A stretch of 64,000 bases of DNA from Petunia secreta (GCA_029990175.1 JARKIP010000048.1:27242001-27306000), one strand, 5' to 3'; counted from the stretch's first letter, positions 1-12,195 are shown. A program made the numbers and translations. Notes: a model not told the origin generated them from the sequence alone.

Positions 1-1396
1 CCCAAGTTGCATTTATAGCATTAACTTCGAACTTTTCTCGGTCTATGGCTGTGCAGAGTAGTTGAACGACAGCCGAGGAGCTAGCCGCTCCAATTTCTGC
101 TACTGACCCCAGATTTGCGAGAGCATCTACCTCATGGTTCTCTTCCCGTGGAATTTGGAGTGCTTCTCATTCGTCAAACTGGGCCAAAAGTTCTTTCACA
201 CGGGCAAGGTACACTTGCATTCTGGATTCTCGTGCAATGAAACCTCCGGTCACCTGGTTGACTACCAGTTGAGAGTCAGTCTTAAGTTTGATGATATTTT
301 GCTCCATAGCTTCGGGCTAACTCCAATCGTGCAATTACGGCCTCATATCCGGCCTCATTGTTAGTAATAAACGGGCACTTGATGGCCTGCATGACGGTCT
401 CTCCGGATAGGGTGATGAGAACCAGTCCATGACCGGACCCTTTGACGCTCGAGGAGCCATCACTGTATAGGGTCCATGCGCCAGGGGCCTGCCCAGCATA
501 TAGAATGGCATCCTTTTCTGCCTCAGGATATATATTAGCGCTAAAATCTGCTACAAAGTCTGCTAGGGCTTGTGATTTTATTGCTACCCTAGGCTGATAG
601 GTAATGTCGAATTCACTTAATTCTATAGCCCATTTAACTAACCTTCCCGAAAATTCGGGTTTATGCAAAACATTTCGCAAAAGAAAGGTTGTAACTACAG
701 CTATCGAATGACCTTGAAAATAAGGTCGTAATTTACGGGCAGCAGTTACTAGTGCTAAAGCCAACTTTTCTAAGGGTTGATAACGTGTTTCTGCGTCAAT
801 TAGAGCTTTGCTAATGTAATAGATGGGAAGTTGCTTACCTTTCTCTTCTCGAACCAAGACTGAGCTTACCGAGGATTCTGAGACTGCCAGGTAGATCAGC
901 AAGTGCTCCCAGTGTTGAGGTGTAGAGAGTAGTGGTGGATTGGACAGATATTTCTTCAGATCCCTCAACGCTTGCTGACATTCGGGGGTCCAGTCGAATT
1001 CCTTGTTCTGCTTCAGGACGTCGAAGAAACTTTTGCACCGATCTGACGAGCGGGAGATAAACCTGCGTAAGGCTGCCACCCTTCCGGTCAGTTTCATGAC
1101 ATCCTTTCGGTTGTGGAGCACGTCTGGAATTGATTCAATCGCCTTGATTTGAGTGGGATTGACTTCGATTCCCAGTTGAGAGACGATGAAGCCCAGGAAT
1201 TTTCCTGAACCTACCCCGAATGCACATTTTTCTGGATTAAGCTTCATGTTGTATTGGTCGAGTATCCGGAAGGCTTCCTTCAAGTGTGTGAGATGATCCT
1301 CTGCTCGTTTTGACTTGATCAGCATGTCGTCGATGTACACTTCCATAATCTTCCCGATTTGATCGTGGAACATACGATTGACCAATCTCTGATACA
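1..1396 (-). pseudogene. Ty3/gypsy (Tat lineage) pol fragment: reverse transcriptase C-terminus and RNase H
   Basis: Read on the minus strand, this encodes the end of a reverse transcriptase with the YIDDM catalytic motif (near 1,323-1,337), the connection domain, and RNase H with a DGSSS motif near 440-470. It aligns segment by segment with the pol of the Tat element at 31,180-32,575, so it is a second copy of that family. Similarity stops abruptly at about 1,396, where LINE sequence begins, so the N-terminal half of the RT is missing. A long open frame (282-1,865) runs across the junction, but its first part is LINE antisense and not pol. The copy continues beyond the left edge of the window. 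Non-functional. Confidence 0.9.
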
Positions 1397-1970
1397 AGTG
1401 GAAAAGAGGAATAGCAGACAAATGGCCCTGGAGATGCTGTGTATGGAACAAAATGAACATCCCTACGCACAGCTTCATCACATGGCTAGCAATGCATGGG
1501 AGATTACAGACTTTGGATAGATTGCAAAAAATAGGAGTGTACCAATAGACGCAATGCAAGCTCCGTGGAATGGGCAGGGAAATAATAGACCATTTATTTT
1601 TTGAATGTGAATTCTCATCAAGATGTGCTCTAGCTGTGGACCAATGGGTACTAACAAGAATCAGACAGAGCAACCTGCAAAACATGTGGCGACGCATGGA
1701 AAGAAGAGCTCCAGGGAAAACTATGAAGAGCTTTATAATGGCAGCTGCTGCAGGCTGATATATCACATCTGGAGGGCACGAAATGAAGCCATGTAGAACA
1801 AAACAGTTCCACAAACTAGGAGCATATGTGGGAGCATAAAAACTGAATGCAAAATTAGAACTCAATTACTACTAGCTAGGAAACATAAGAAAGTAGATAT
1901 GCACTGGATAGATGCATTGTATAGGTAGGAAAGTTGAGAAAGTAGTTATGCACTGGATAGATGCATTGTA
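1397..1970 (+). pseudogene. LINE ORF2 3' fragment with zf-RVT domain
   Basis: The plus strand reads in one frame from about 1,444 as the C-terminal zinc-binding region of a plant LINE reverse transcriptase: WNKMNIPTHSFITWLAMHGR followed by LQTLDRL, then EIIDHLFFEC. One stop codon interrupts it near 1,547. After a frameshift near 1,755 the typical YHIWRARNEA motif and a terminal HWIDALYR segment follow. The LINE is broken at about 1,970 by the copia element; its probable 3' UTR and A-run resume at 12,553. The 5' side is truncated against the gypsy fragment at about 1,396. Confidence 0.8.
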
Positions 1971-1972
1971 TA
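1889..1972. repeat. 35-bp imperfect direct duplication at the LINE/copia junction
   Basis: Two near-identical 35-bp copies (1,889-1,923 and 1,938-1,972, offset 49 bp) contain ATGCACTGGATAGATGCATT. The second copy ends where the truncated copia LTR begins, so the duplication probably arose when that LTR end was lost. Confidence 0.8.
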
Positions 1973-2280
1973 ACCTAAGCTAGGGTTTGAGAGAAAAGTT
2001 GAGAGAGATGAGGAGGTGAAATTTGGGAAATATCTCGGGCAAGGCTGAATAGCTCGGGCCCACTTCTATGTATATTCTGGGTTAATACCCAGTCCAATAT
2101 TACAACAGTTAGAGTTTTAACTAAGTAGCCACTTATGGCTTACAACTTTAACGATGACCAAACTACTCAGAATAAATAAATGATACAAATGGCTATCTAA
2201 TACAATTTACTAAAGTATTCCATGTACAATTGTGAGCTTTCTTCTTGGGTCCTGATGCTAAGTATCCGAGTAATCCAATA
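1971..2280 (-). repeat. copia 3' LTR (truncated at its outer end)
   Basis: Matches 12,243-12,552 with scattered substitutions. Compared with the other LTR it lacks the 31 bases corresponding to 12,212-12,242, so the outer CA-end of the retrotransposon is gone. The inner boundary ends in CCAATA, against CCAACA in the 5' LTR. The neighbouring bases 2,281-2,291 form, on the minus strand, a purine-rich tract (TTGAGGAGGGG) that fits the polypurine tract. Confidence 0.85.
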
Positions 2281-3533
2281 CCCCTCCTCAAGTTGGAGGG
2301 GGCAACCACCTGCAACTTGGACAACATGTGGTGATGCTGAATGCCAGTAAGGGGCTTTTTCAAAATATCAGCCAGCTGGTGAAGAGTAGAGACATGAGAC
2401 AGATGAATAAGGTCATCACCAAGCTTTTCCCTCACAAAGTGGCAGTCAACCTCTATGTACTTGGTTCTTTCATGAAAAATAGGTTCTTTGCAATATGTAT
2501 GGCAGCTTGGTTGTCACAAAAAGTAGAGATAGGGTAGACCACTGGAACAGTAAGATCATAGAGCAGCCTAGACAACCAAACCAGTTCAGCAATCACCTTG
2601 CTGAGAGCTCTATATTCAGCTTCTGCAGAAGACAATGAAACAACAGGCTGCTTCTTTGACTTCCAGCCTATCAGGCTATCACCCAAGAATATACTGAAAC
2701 CAGTAACAGACCTCCTGGTGTCTAGGCAAGCTGCCCAATCACTGTCACTATAAGCAGTGACAGAGCAATCAGGTGAAGAGGAGTAAAATAAGCCAAGATC
2801 AATGGTGCCCTTGAGGTACCTGAGCATATGCAATGCAGCCTCCATGTGAGGCAGTCTGGGAGCCTGAAGAAATTGGTTGAGGTGTTGGACGCCAAAGCAG
2901 ATGTCAGGCGTTGTATGGGTAAGGAAGAGCAATTTGCCAATCAAGCTCCTATACCTTTCAGGAGTGGGCAGCAACTCCCCACAAGCGGACCTCAGCTTTA
3001 CATTGAGATCAAGAGGACAAATAATTGAACTAACATGAAGACAATCAAACTCCTTCAACAAGTCAAGAACAAATTTCTTCTGATTCAGCAACACTCTACC
3101 AGACATAGAATTGACCTCAATTCATAGAAAATAGTGAAGCAATCCCAAGTCCTTGATTTTGAATTTAGCATCAAGAAAGTGCTTTAAGGCAATGATTTCT
3201 TCAAGATTATCCCCTGTGAGGATAATATCATCTACATATACTGCTAAAATCACTATGTTGCCAGGACTGTACTTAAGAAACAAGGAGTAGTCATTCATGG
3301 AATGAGAGTAACCTCTGGTGAATAAGGCATGTGATAGCTTAGCATACCACTGCCTAGAAGCCTGTCTCAGGCCATATAAAGATTTCTTCAACTTGCACAC
3401 TAAAGGAGCAGAACCAGGAGAAGGAGAAACAGTGAGGCCTTGAGGGAGTTTCATATAAACTTCCTCATCCAAATCTCCATGTAGAAAGGCATTATTTACA
3501 TCAAGTTGGAAAAGAGACCAATTCTTCTTGACA
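2193..3533 (-). pseudogene. copia reverse transcriptase C-terminal half and RNase H
   Basis: On the minus strand from 3,533: the RT palm (FQLDVNNAFLHGDL), a YVDDI catalytic motif near 3,230-3,245, then the connection and RNase H region (SDSDWAAC, SLSSAEAEYRAL). A TGA interrupts the frame after HYFL near 3,120. A one-base deletion near 2,480 shifts the frame just before the terminal DCHFVREKL-like segment, which continues to 2,193. The N-terminal half of the same gene lies at 8,487-9,199, separated by the hAT insertion. Confidence 0.9.
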
Positions 3534-3541
3534 GCCACAGC

Positions 3542-3720
3542 TATGGGTGGCTAACGGCCAGGTCCGGATCCGGGCCAAAAAAATTTCAAATCGTGTATAA
3601 TCCGGTCGATTCGGTCCGATCTCATCCGGTTAAAAAGAATTGAAAACGGATCGGGACCGGAACCGACGACCGTTAAGCCGGTCGGTCCAGTCCGGACCGG
3701 TCCGGTTTAACGGTTTTTTT
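3542..3720. repeat. hAT left subterminal repeats (CCGGTCC-rich)
   Basis: GC-rich array of CCGG/GGTCCGG motifs in both orientations, beginning with the terminal TATGGGTGGC. Similar arrays lie at 4,560-4,610 and 8,270-8,478. In hAT elements such subterminal repeats bind the transposase (family knowledge). Confidence 0.7.
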
Positions 3721-4049
3721 AATTTTTTTTAGTTTTTTTTTTCTTTAGGAAAATAAAGTTGAAAATTGAAAAACTTAACAATTTATGTAAACACCAATTG
3801 TAATAATTATGTAAATTATATTTTTTAATGAAACAAAATAATTATGTAAATTATATTTTAAAATTTATTAATGTAAAGTAAATAAATAAACACTAAACAA
3901 ACATTGATTGGAAAAGAATACATATAATTTATTAAAAATTTGGGAAATACATAATTCAAATGATAAAAACAAACTAGAAATTGAAAATTACAAAGATGCT
4001 AAATAAATTAGAAATTCGAAAATACATAATAGAAATGACATAGAAAATT

Positions 4050-4312
4050 TCTTTACCATTTCTTCAATTATTACGCAGATATATGCCCCCCACCCGACGA
4101 CTCCATTCGTAATTATGTTATTTTTCTAAGTGGAGTATAAGTTTATGGGTTCCACCCACTAAGCTCCACTCTCTTTCACAAATTCTACATTTAGCTTTGT
4201 GATCTTCTCTATTATATTCCATAAATTCCCAAATTTCAGAGCGACATCTTCGTTCAGGACGTTGTGGAACAGCGGGATTAGCGGGATTAGCGGGAGCTTG
4301 ATTTTCAGCCAT
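4050..4312 (-). pseudogene. second hAT transposase 5' end: BED zinc finger fragment
   Basis: A minus-strand frame starting at 4,312 (MAENQAPANPANPAVPQRPE) leads into a BED zinc finger (CRICEREW, then HLEK and an EWSRRVGGIYL motif beyond a stop). It parallels the BED region of the main transposase at 7,250-7,450 but is more diverged, and it ends without the catalytic domain. Its upstream flank (4,315-4,620) resembles the right-hand subterminal region at 8,100-8,300, including the GCCGTTTTTTGCCGTTGG motif. It looks like a deletion derivative of a related element fused to or nested in the larger one. Confidence 0.65.
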
Positions 4313-4967
4313 TATAATTTATAATTGTTTGGACTTTGGACTTTGGAAGAAATTTAGAAAATAGCCTTTGAGAGTAATTTGAGAGATAAATTGATAGAAA
4401 GTGATGAATTGTGTGATATAATGATGAAATAATAGGGTATATATAGATAAAAATAGGTTGGGGGCGTATGGGGGACGTTTAGGGGGGGTGGTAGGCAAAT
4501 ATAGCCGTTTTTTGCCGTTGGCCAACGGCTATATTTGAAAGAGAGCCGTTGGCCCATTCAAACTGCCGGTCCGGTCCGGTTCTGGCCCGGTCCGGTCCGG
4601 CAGTCGGCCAAATATATATTTTTTTGTTTTTCCTTTGTGTTTTATTTAAAGTGGTGGATAATTTGAAAAATATTACAACAAAATATTATCAAGTTTTTAC
4701 TTGTACATATGCTTGGAATGTTTAGTTTATTTCAATATTTAAAGTTTAAACTTAGAATTAAAAAACTTGTAGTATTTTTTTAAACTTTGAACTTTGAAGC
4801 AATGAAATTTTTGAAGTGATGATTCAAAGCTCAAACTTTTGAATTAATTTGTTAAGTTCAAAATTCAAACTTTGAATTAACTTTAGAAAAATCAAATTTG
4901 ACTAATTTACAAACTAGTAATTAATTGTAGTATTTTTGCGCAAACTATAAATTAAAAATAAAAAGTA

Positions 4968-5195
4968 CTCCCTCTGTCCCACTTTGTTTGTCATACTTTC
5001 CTTATTAGTCTGTCCCAAAAAGATTGTCATACTTCTAAATTTGGTAATAATTCAACTCTAAAGTTATTTTTTAACTCATTTATATGCACACAAATATTCA
5101 TGACTTATTTTAGACCACAAGTTTCAAAAGCCTTCCTTACTTTATTAAACTTTGTACCAAGTCAAACTATGACAAACAAATAGGGATGGAGGGAG
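4968..5195. mobile_element. Stowaway-like MITE
   Basis: A segment of about 228 bp begins CTCCCTCTGTCCCA and ends with the near-complement GGGATGGAGGGAG, the hallmark of plant Stowaway (Tc1/mariner) MITEs. A TA dinucleotide precedes the left end; the right-hand TA is not intact. It has no coding capacity. It lies downstream of the hAT transposase, so it inserted into the hAT element. Confidence 0.8.
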
Positions 5196-5330
5196 AATGA
5201 AGACAATAGTTGTGATTGAATTCCAAGACTTGGAGCAATTTTATTAAATTGTTTAAGACATAAGTAGTGCAAGACATACTACAATAGCTAAACTTTCAAA
5301 CTTGTAATTTCAAAATTCTTATTTAGAAAA

Positions 5331-7724
5331 TTACATTCTTTTAAACATATTAGCTAGTTTCTTGAGGATAGTTGTAGGCTTTTCTTTAGGAACTGGCCGT
5401 TGTTGTTCTTGTTCATCATCTCCTTCTGGCTCTTCTTCTTCATTGTCGGTTTGACTCCCTTCACTTGTTCCGTCGCTCAAAATTTGATCAAGATATGCTT
5501 TGCCTTTTTGCTTAGTAAGTTCTGGTAGACCAAAGTTTCTTCGCTCTGCTCTGATCCAATCCATAAATAAAACTCCTGTCTCCATTGCCTCTTCCTTCAA
5601 CGAATATCTATGATCTCCAATTTGAAATCTTCCTAGGCTAAAAGCGCTTTCCGATGCAACTGATGAAGCTTAAATTGTTAATATATCCCGGGCCATTTTT
5701 GAAAGAATTGGAAATTGCGATTCTTGATTCTTCCAATAATCCAACAAATGATGAGTTTCAAAGTTGTTAAGTTTCTTTGGATATTGAATTAAATATACTT
5801 CGAACTCGCTGTATTCCTCCCCGTACTCGTCCTGTTCTGAAAGCAACTTTTCATCAAGTCCCCCAAAAGTGCTCATCCCCGCCTGTGAAGAACTTTGTCC
5901 GGTAGATTGTATTGGTTCTGTTGGTATAATAGTGTCTGCCCAAGCTCTATACTTTGCAAAAACAACCACGGTATCTGCATAAACTTTAGCAATAGCCTCT
6001 TCTACACTTGGATACTTGTTAGTAGCAATTTCAGTATGAATAATTTCTAAATTTGCATATATTTCTCTAACAAGCCGTTCAGTTAACTTAATTTTAAAAG
6101 CACGATGCAACACAGAAGCAATGTAAAAAAGATGAGGAATTGGAAAAAAATATTTTCTAAATTTTTATCATTCTCTCTACAGCCGGTTTGTAAATTGCAT
6201 ATTGCTTATATAATTTCAATAATTCCCATATTCCAGCTATATATATAACATGGTAGGAGTAGTTGGATAATATTGACCGGAAAATTCTAAAGTAGCGTGA
6301 TAAAATTTTTGTAAAAACTGAAGAAGATGTTGAACAAGTTGTCAATCCTCATCTTTAAGGTGATAGATTTCCATAAAATGTTTATTATACATTTGAGAAA
6401 TAAGCACTCTATATTCATAAGCAACATTCAATGCATCATATAAAGTGTTCCACCTAGTACAAACTTCCTTCGGGACTCTCCTAATTGGCACTCCTAATTC
6501 TATACATTTTCTTTCCCATTCTCTTCTTCTTTCTTGGTTTTTTTTTCTAAAAATATAAGTAATAGCTATTTGCACCTTACTGATAATGTCGTTAAACAAG
6601 TCAAGACCATCTTTTACTACTAAGTTGTAAATATGACATGCACACCTAATATGAAAAAATTCCGCAAAAGGGAGGTTCATAATAGGTATCAAGTTCCTAA
6701 GTGCATCTGTTTTGTTTGTAGCATTATCTACCGTAATACTAAAAACTTTGTTAGTTAAACAGTACGTACAACAAATTGATGAAACTTTATTACAAATATA
6801 GCTTCCCGTGTGTGGTTCATCAACCACTTTATAAGCAATAATACATTTTTGAAATATCCAATCAGGATCTATCTAATTAACAGTAACAGTAATATAATCA
6901 CATCCATTAGTAGAATGACCCATATCCGTAGTAAGACATACTCTAGTGTCAAAGTTATCAAACATATATCGCGAATAATCCTGATATTCGTTCTTAAATT
7001 TAATAATATTATTTTTAACAATAGTTCTTGGAAAACCTTTAAAAGAGGGATTATATATAGACTGAACATAACGAACAAAACCAGTAGAAGAAGGAAAACT
7101 ATAAGGTAAACCCTCGAGGGCAACTAGTTTAGCAATAGCTTCCCTATCGTTTTGTTTATCATAAGTAAGAAGCCCTCCTGTTGTTTGGTTAATTCTTGTT
7201 GGGTACCCGAAGATTCATCATGCGCTACTCCCCCATGTTCGGCCCCTAAATATATACCACCCGCCCGCATTGACCATTCTTTAGGATGTTTCTTTTGTAA
7301 GTGGGTCCTAAGTTTACCCGTCCCACCATCATTACCCTAAGTTTTAAAAACCCACACTTTTTCACAAATACCACACATGGCCATCTGCGATTCAACATTC
7401 TTTGTTGCAAATTCCCACACCTCAGATATTTTCTTACGTTTAACCGGTATTCTAGTAGGAGGTACAGGAGGCAAGTCAGACTGAACTTCAGGTGGACTAG
7501 CTTAAAATTCAGGTGTTTCTTCTAAATTAACCTTGCTTTGATTCCCATATCGTGTTTCTAACATTTCGTGATCAAGTATATTATCAGCGCTAACATTATG
7601 ATAATATTGGAATCATCTATGTGGGTGAACTAACTAGAACAACCAGCAATTTTTTACCCCTATTTCCCCTACGACCACGTGCCCGCCCCCCACCACTAGT
7701 TCCAATTGAACCTCTTTAAGACAT
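5331..7724 (-). pseudogene. hAT transposase (BED finger, RNase H-like core, hATC dimerisation domain)
   Basis: The minus strand from an ATG at 7,724 reads a basic GRARGRRGNRGKK leader, a BED zinc finger (CGICEKVW near 7,365, then GGTGKLRTHLQKKHPKEW), the transposase core (VDNATNKTDALRNL near 6,720, FHIRCACHIYNLV, CTRWNTLYDAL), and the C-terminal hATC dimerisation domain (SVASESAFSLGRFQIG and FMDWIRAERRN) ending at 5,331. Several stops and frameshifts, including a stop at codon 3, show it is dead. The domain order and length (about 800 codons) match plant RICESLEEPER/DAYSLEEPER-type hAT transposases. Confidence 0.88.
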
Positions 7725-8486
7725 AATAATAGCAAATAAAATAAATATATGACAAAAAAATTATAAAAGAGTAGAAGTAGGAACGACCAACCAAATATAA
7801 CCGTATAATTGAGGTGAAGTTGAAACTTGAGCCTCCACTTCAATTAATTAGTTGAATACTTGATAATCGAAAAATTGCAAAAATAGCCAAATTGATATTT
7901 CAACCAAGTAGGGTCTCCAATTGACCCAATACTTGATATTTGTAAACTTTACCAAATAGCCAAATATAACTTTAATAGCAACTCCAATTAGAACTTGATA
8001 AAGTAGCCAAATTATAAACTTTTAACAAACAGCCAAAGTAGAATAATAGCAATATTGTAGAAATTTGACAGAATTAGAGAGAATTGGAAGATTTACGGGA
8101 AAAATATGATGAAATAATGGGGGTATTTATAGGAAAAAATAATTAGGGGGTGGTTATTGGGTGGTAGAGGGGTCAAAATGGCCGTTTTTTGCCGTTGGGC
8201 AATGGCTAGGGGGGTCAAAAGAGCCGTTGCCAATGGCTGAAAATGTGACTTTTCTTTTTTTTTTTTGACCGGTCCGTCCGGTCCGGTTCGGTTCGACTCG
8301 GTCCGACCGGTTCAGGTCCATTTTTATACCGGTCCATCCGGTTTTTTTTCTTCACACCGTGTCAGAACCGGGGTCGGGGTCCGTTAGGGGGGTGTTGGTC
8401 CGGTCTCAACCGGTCCGAGCCGATTTTCGGTCCGAATCCGGCCCGGTCCGGTCGAAACCGGATCATTTGCCACCCTTAGCCACACC

Positions 8487-9199
8487 TATGAGACTCTTAA
8501 TAGTGGAAAGTTTGACAACAGGTGAGAAGGTCCCATTGAAGTCTACCCCAGCAGTTTGTGTGTCACCCCTTATTACCAACCTAGCCTTATACCTTTCTAC
8601 ACTCCATCAGCTTTGTGTTTGATTTTGTTAACTCACTTACTCCCAATAGGCTTCTTACCCTTGGGTAGTTCAACTATTTCCCAAGTGTTGTTAGATTCCA
8701 AAGCCTCAAATTCTTGTCTCATGGCAGTCTGCCATGCTGGAATGAGAGCAGCCTGATGATAAGAAGCTGGTTCAAGCCCTACATGCTGCTCAGAAATGCA
8801 AGAGAAAGAAGCTGGGAGGGCATACTGATAATCAGCAAGATAAGAGGGAACTTTGTGAAGTCTAGAGGACTTCCTAGGTTGAGGAAGTGTGGCAGGAGAG
8901 ACAGAAGGGAAAGGAACTGGAGATTGAGGGGAAGAAGCAGGAGAAGGAGGAGAAACTAAGGCAGGAGAAAGTGGGGAAACAGGAGGAGATGGTGCATGAA
9001 AGAAGGATATTTCTGGTTCAGGTTCAGCACACATGGGGGGAAACAAATGTGAGTTAGTAGAAGGAAAATGGTCAGGAGGAATGGCAAAAGGAAAGATAGA
9101 CTCATGAAACACCACATCCATTGATACAAAACATTGTTTCGTTTGAATGTTGTAGAGCTTGTAACCTTTTTGGCAAATGGATAGCCAATGAAAACACAA
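8487..9199 (-). pseudogene. copia integrase C-terminus to reverse transcriptase N-terminal half
   Basis: Minus strand: the end of the integrase (CFVSMDVVFHESIFPF), a proline/serine-rich linker, then the RT start (AWQTAMRQEFEALESNNTWE). The frame breaks near 8,633, and RT sequence then continues in another frame to the hAT target duplication at 8,479-8,486. The matching C-terminal half resumes at 3,533. Confidence 0.85.
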
Positions 9200-10026
9200 G
9201 GAACAGCTCTGGGTTGAAGTTTGTCCCTGCGAGGGATTAGTACTGAAGCATAACCAAGGCTACCAAAAGTATTCATATGAGAGTAGACTGGGGTGGTACC
9301 ATAAAGCAATTCATAAGGTGTTTTATTGTGAAGTAATCTGGAAGGCAATCTGTTTATTATATATGTTGCAGTGAGTAAACAATCACCCTAAAATCTGATG
9401 GGTGCTTTGGAGTGAAATAACAAGGATCTGGAAGCCTCCAAAAGAGTTCTATGTTTCCTTTCCACCACACCATTTTGTTGGGGTGTGCGTGGGCAGGAAG
9501 TTTGGTGTATTATTCCATTTGCAGCAAAGATTTTAAGTGCAGGACTATTCAGACCAATTTCTAGAGCATTGTCAGATCTGATGGTTTAGATGGTGGTATT
9601 GAAGTGTGTCCTGACCATCAGAATGAAAGCTTTTAGTAAAAGAAAGGTATTGCTCTTAGTGTGCATAAGGTGAGTCCATGTACACCTAGTATAATCATCC
9701 ACAATAGTGAGGAAATACCTAGCTCCAGATTAACTAGGTATGTGATAAGGGCCCCATGTATCCATATGGATAAGCTGGAATGCCTTGGTTGAGTGAATGG
9801 AACTGTCTGGAAAAGGATGTCTAGTCTGCCTAGCCATCGGACAAATGTTGCAAGGAAAAGACTGTTTAGAGGAGATGGATTGAGAAATGGCAGGAATAGC
9901 TTTCATTCTAGGAAATGGTGCATGAGCTAGTCTAAGGTGCCACAGATTATCAACAACACAAGGCACATCAACAGTAGAAGTAACAATATCAACATCACTT
10001 AAAGGCACAGTATTAGAAAAAAGCAT
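8950..10026 (-). pseudogene. copia GAG-pre-integrase and integrase core
   Basis: From 10,026 on the minus strand: a GAG-pre-integrase zinc region (LWHLRLAHAPFPRM, CNICPMARQTRHPF), a truncated first catalytic block near 9,750 (HMDTWGP), the second block (RSDNALE near 9,575), the third block (PQQNGVVERKHR near 9,470) and the NKTPYELLYG motif near 9,320. Stop codons occur near 9,729, 9,590 and 9,390. Catalytic D and E residues of the core remain recognisable, but the gene is broken. Confidence 0.85.
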
Positions 10027-10028
10027 CT

Positions 10029-10612
10029 TTATTAGAAATTGACGAAGAACTATTTACATATGATGAGCTGAGATAAGAGAAAGAAGGAGAATGAGAGCTG
10101 CTTGGAGACTTGCAGGATGTATGCACAGTTGAATTCCCAGAAGTATTGTACCACTGGAGCTTGTAAAGAGCAGAATCAAGCTTACCAAGCTCTAGAGGCA
10201 TCTTCAGAGAAGGGCCCTGCATGAAACAAGTGTCAGCAGTGAAATAGACATGACAATTCAACTGCTGAATCAACTTGTGCACTGAGATCAGATTATGTTG
10301 GAAAGATGGAAGATATAAGACATCATGAAAGGTTATATATTCATTCAAGGTGAAAGAACCACTGCATGTAACCTTCACCTTGTACCCATTGGGTAAAGAA
10401 ACTAAGAATGGAACAGAAAGAGGTGTTAAATTGTGTAAAATATCTTTGTTGGAGGTCATATGATCATATGCACCTAAATCAATGATCCAGGTGATAGGAA
10501 AAGAATGAGTGAGCATGCATGAGCTAGTATCAGACTTCAAAGGATCAGACAAGAAGGTACCAGCAAAATTGGCTGACCCCATGAGATTAGTCTGAGAGGT
10601 TGAATCAGGCAT
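10029..10612 (-). pseudogene. copia protease region
   Basis: An open minus-strand frame of 199 codons contains WIIDLGAYDHMTS near 10,470, the site of the copia aspartic protease WIIDSGA motif. The active-site serine of D-S-G is leucine here, which should inactivate the enzyme. It precedes the GAG-pre-integrase block, as expected for Ty1/copia. Confidence 0.8.
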
Positions 10613-10935
10613 AGAAGACTGCTACTGCAGAAGATTAAGAAGCTGAGCATACTGGTGTTGAGTAAACCTAGGAAGATAGAGACCTGAGGATCAGAGGATC
10701 CAGAGCCATAACCAGAGCCCACTTGCTCAAAACCAGCTTGAGAACCAGTGCAATCAGACACATAATTGAACCAGGTGTGGGTAAAGATGCATTAGAGGGA
10801 TAAGGAGAACTATCATGTTGAACATTGGCAGCAGTTCTCCTTCCTCTAGTATACTGGTGGGATTGCTGATTAGGAGCTAAAGAAATAGGCGTTGGGATTG
10901 TTCTGGTTGTAAGCATTAATAGCCTTGAGCTTGAG

Positions 10936-11808
10936 GCAATAATCAATTGTATGCCCTGACTTCTTACAGTATCTGCAGAAATAATTGCCTCTGGAATTGT
11001 TCTTGGATTGATTGTACCCTCTCTTGTTATTTCTTGACTGATCAATTTGATTGTAGTTCTTGTTAGAGGTGTTTGAAGCATTGAATAAGAAAGCTTAAGG
11101 GTTAAATCGAGGATTAATTGGAGTAACCTGCCTCTGGCTCTCATCTTGAAGCAAGATACAGTAAGCAGTGTCAAGTGAGGGGAGAGGCTGCATCATTAGG
11201 ATGTTGCCCCTCACATTCACATAGGCCTCATTTAGCCCCATCAGAAATTGATAAAGCTTATTTTCTTCCTCTTCCTTCCTAATATCATCCTTTGCAGCAC
11301 AAACATAGGCCTTAGACTTGCTGCTGCGCATTTCCCTGAGTTCATCCCATAGGGTCTTAAGTTTGTTGAAATAAGAAGCTATGTCAAGATGACCCTGAAT
11401 GGTAGACACAGGTTCCTTCTTCAACTCAAATATCTTAGCTCCATTTGATGTCCCATACCTAGAGTTCAACTGGAGCCAGATTCTATCAACAGTTTCAGAA
11501 TAGCGAATGTTATCTGCTATATCAGGGGATACAGAGCTTACTAACCATGAGATTACTAAGTTGTTGCACCTATTCCACTGGGGAAGAAGAGGAGAATCTT
11601 CCTCAGGTTTAGGGCACGAGCCATCAATAAAGGCAATTTTGTTCTTAGCGCTCAGAGAAACTGTCACATCTCGTTTCCGTCCACCAAAACCAACACCATT
11701 GAAAGGAGCATGCACTAAAGAACTACCAGGAACGTCAGACGAATGGACAAAGAGAGGGCTTGAGGAGTCGAGTTTATCACTAACAGTATTCGTGGAGGCC
11801 ATACTCAC
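10936..11808 (-). pseudogene. copia gag (UBN2-type) with CCHC zinc knuckle
   Basis: A 237-codon open frame from 11,808 to 11,095 encodes a plant copia Gag: the N-terminal KNKIAFIDGS motif, WNRCNNLVISWL, and a central YFNKLKTLWDEL segment. One stop codon at the end of that frame is followed, still in frame, by the nucleic-acid-binding zinc knuckle CRYCKKSGHTIDYC (10,936-10,977). It sits about 0.4 kb inside the 5' LTR. Apart from the single nonsense codon this is the best-preserved module of the element. Confidence 0.88.
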
Positions 11809-12195
11809 ACCGTGATGAAGACTAGGGTAACTAATTAATTAGGGTTACGAAAATAACTAGGGTTTCACAGTTAATATCAAAAACTAAAGAATGAAAGAAG
11901 TTACCACTCTCCTTCGCTGCCGGAAGGAGTCACGGCCTTGATAAAGGAAAATAGCCCCAAGGAAAACATCGACGCCAAGAAGAAAGAAAACAGTCGCCGA
12001 AATCTGTATCGATGCTGTAAAAAAAAATCCCGATGAAGTAGATAGATGATGCTACACCGTGAAGAATATGACTAAGACTCAGCGCCGCCGTAAAACCACC
12101 GGAATCGCACCGGAATATGAACAGTCAAAAAAATCTTCTTCAAAATGGGTCGAGGGTAATATCGCTCGACTTTTATGAGATGGATCTATGTGATT

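Larger units (their letters stand above)
3542..8478 (-). mobile_element. hAT-superfamily DNA transposon, degenerate, inside the copia RT
   Basis: The element is flanked by an 8-bp target duplication with one mismatch, GCCACAGC (3,534-3,541) and GCCACACC (8,479-8,486); 8 bp is the hAT signature. Its ends are short inverted repeats: TATGGGTGGC on the left and, on the opposite strand, TAAGGGTGGC on the right. Both subterminal regions are packed with CCGGTCCGGT-type repeats. The interior holds a broken hAT transposase on the minus strand and a second partial transposase 5' end near the left terminus. It interrupts the copia RT between two halves that are otherwise contiguous. Confidence 0.9.

Noticed and set aside
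282..1865. 527-codon minus-strand frame as a single protein
   Set aside because: Its first part (1,397-1,865) is antisense LINE sequence; only the rest is gypsy pol.
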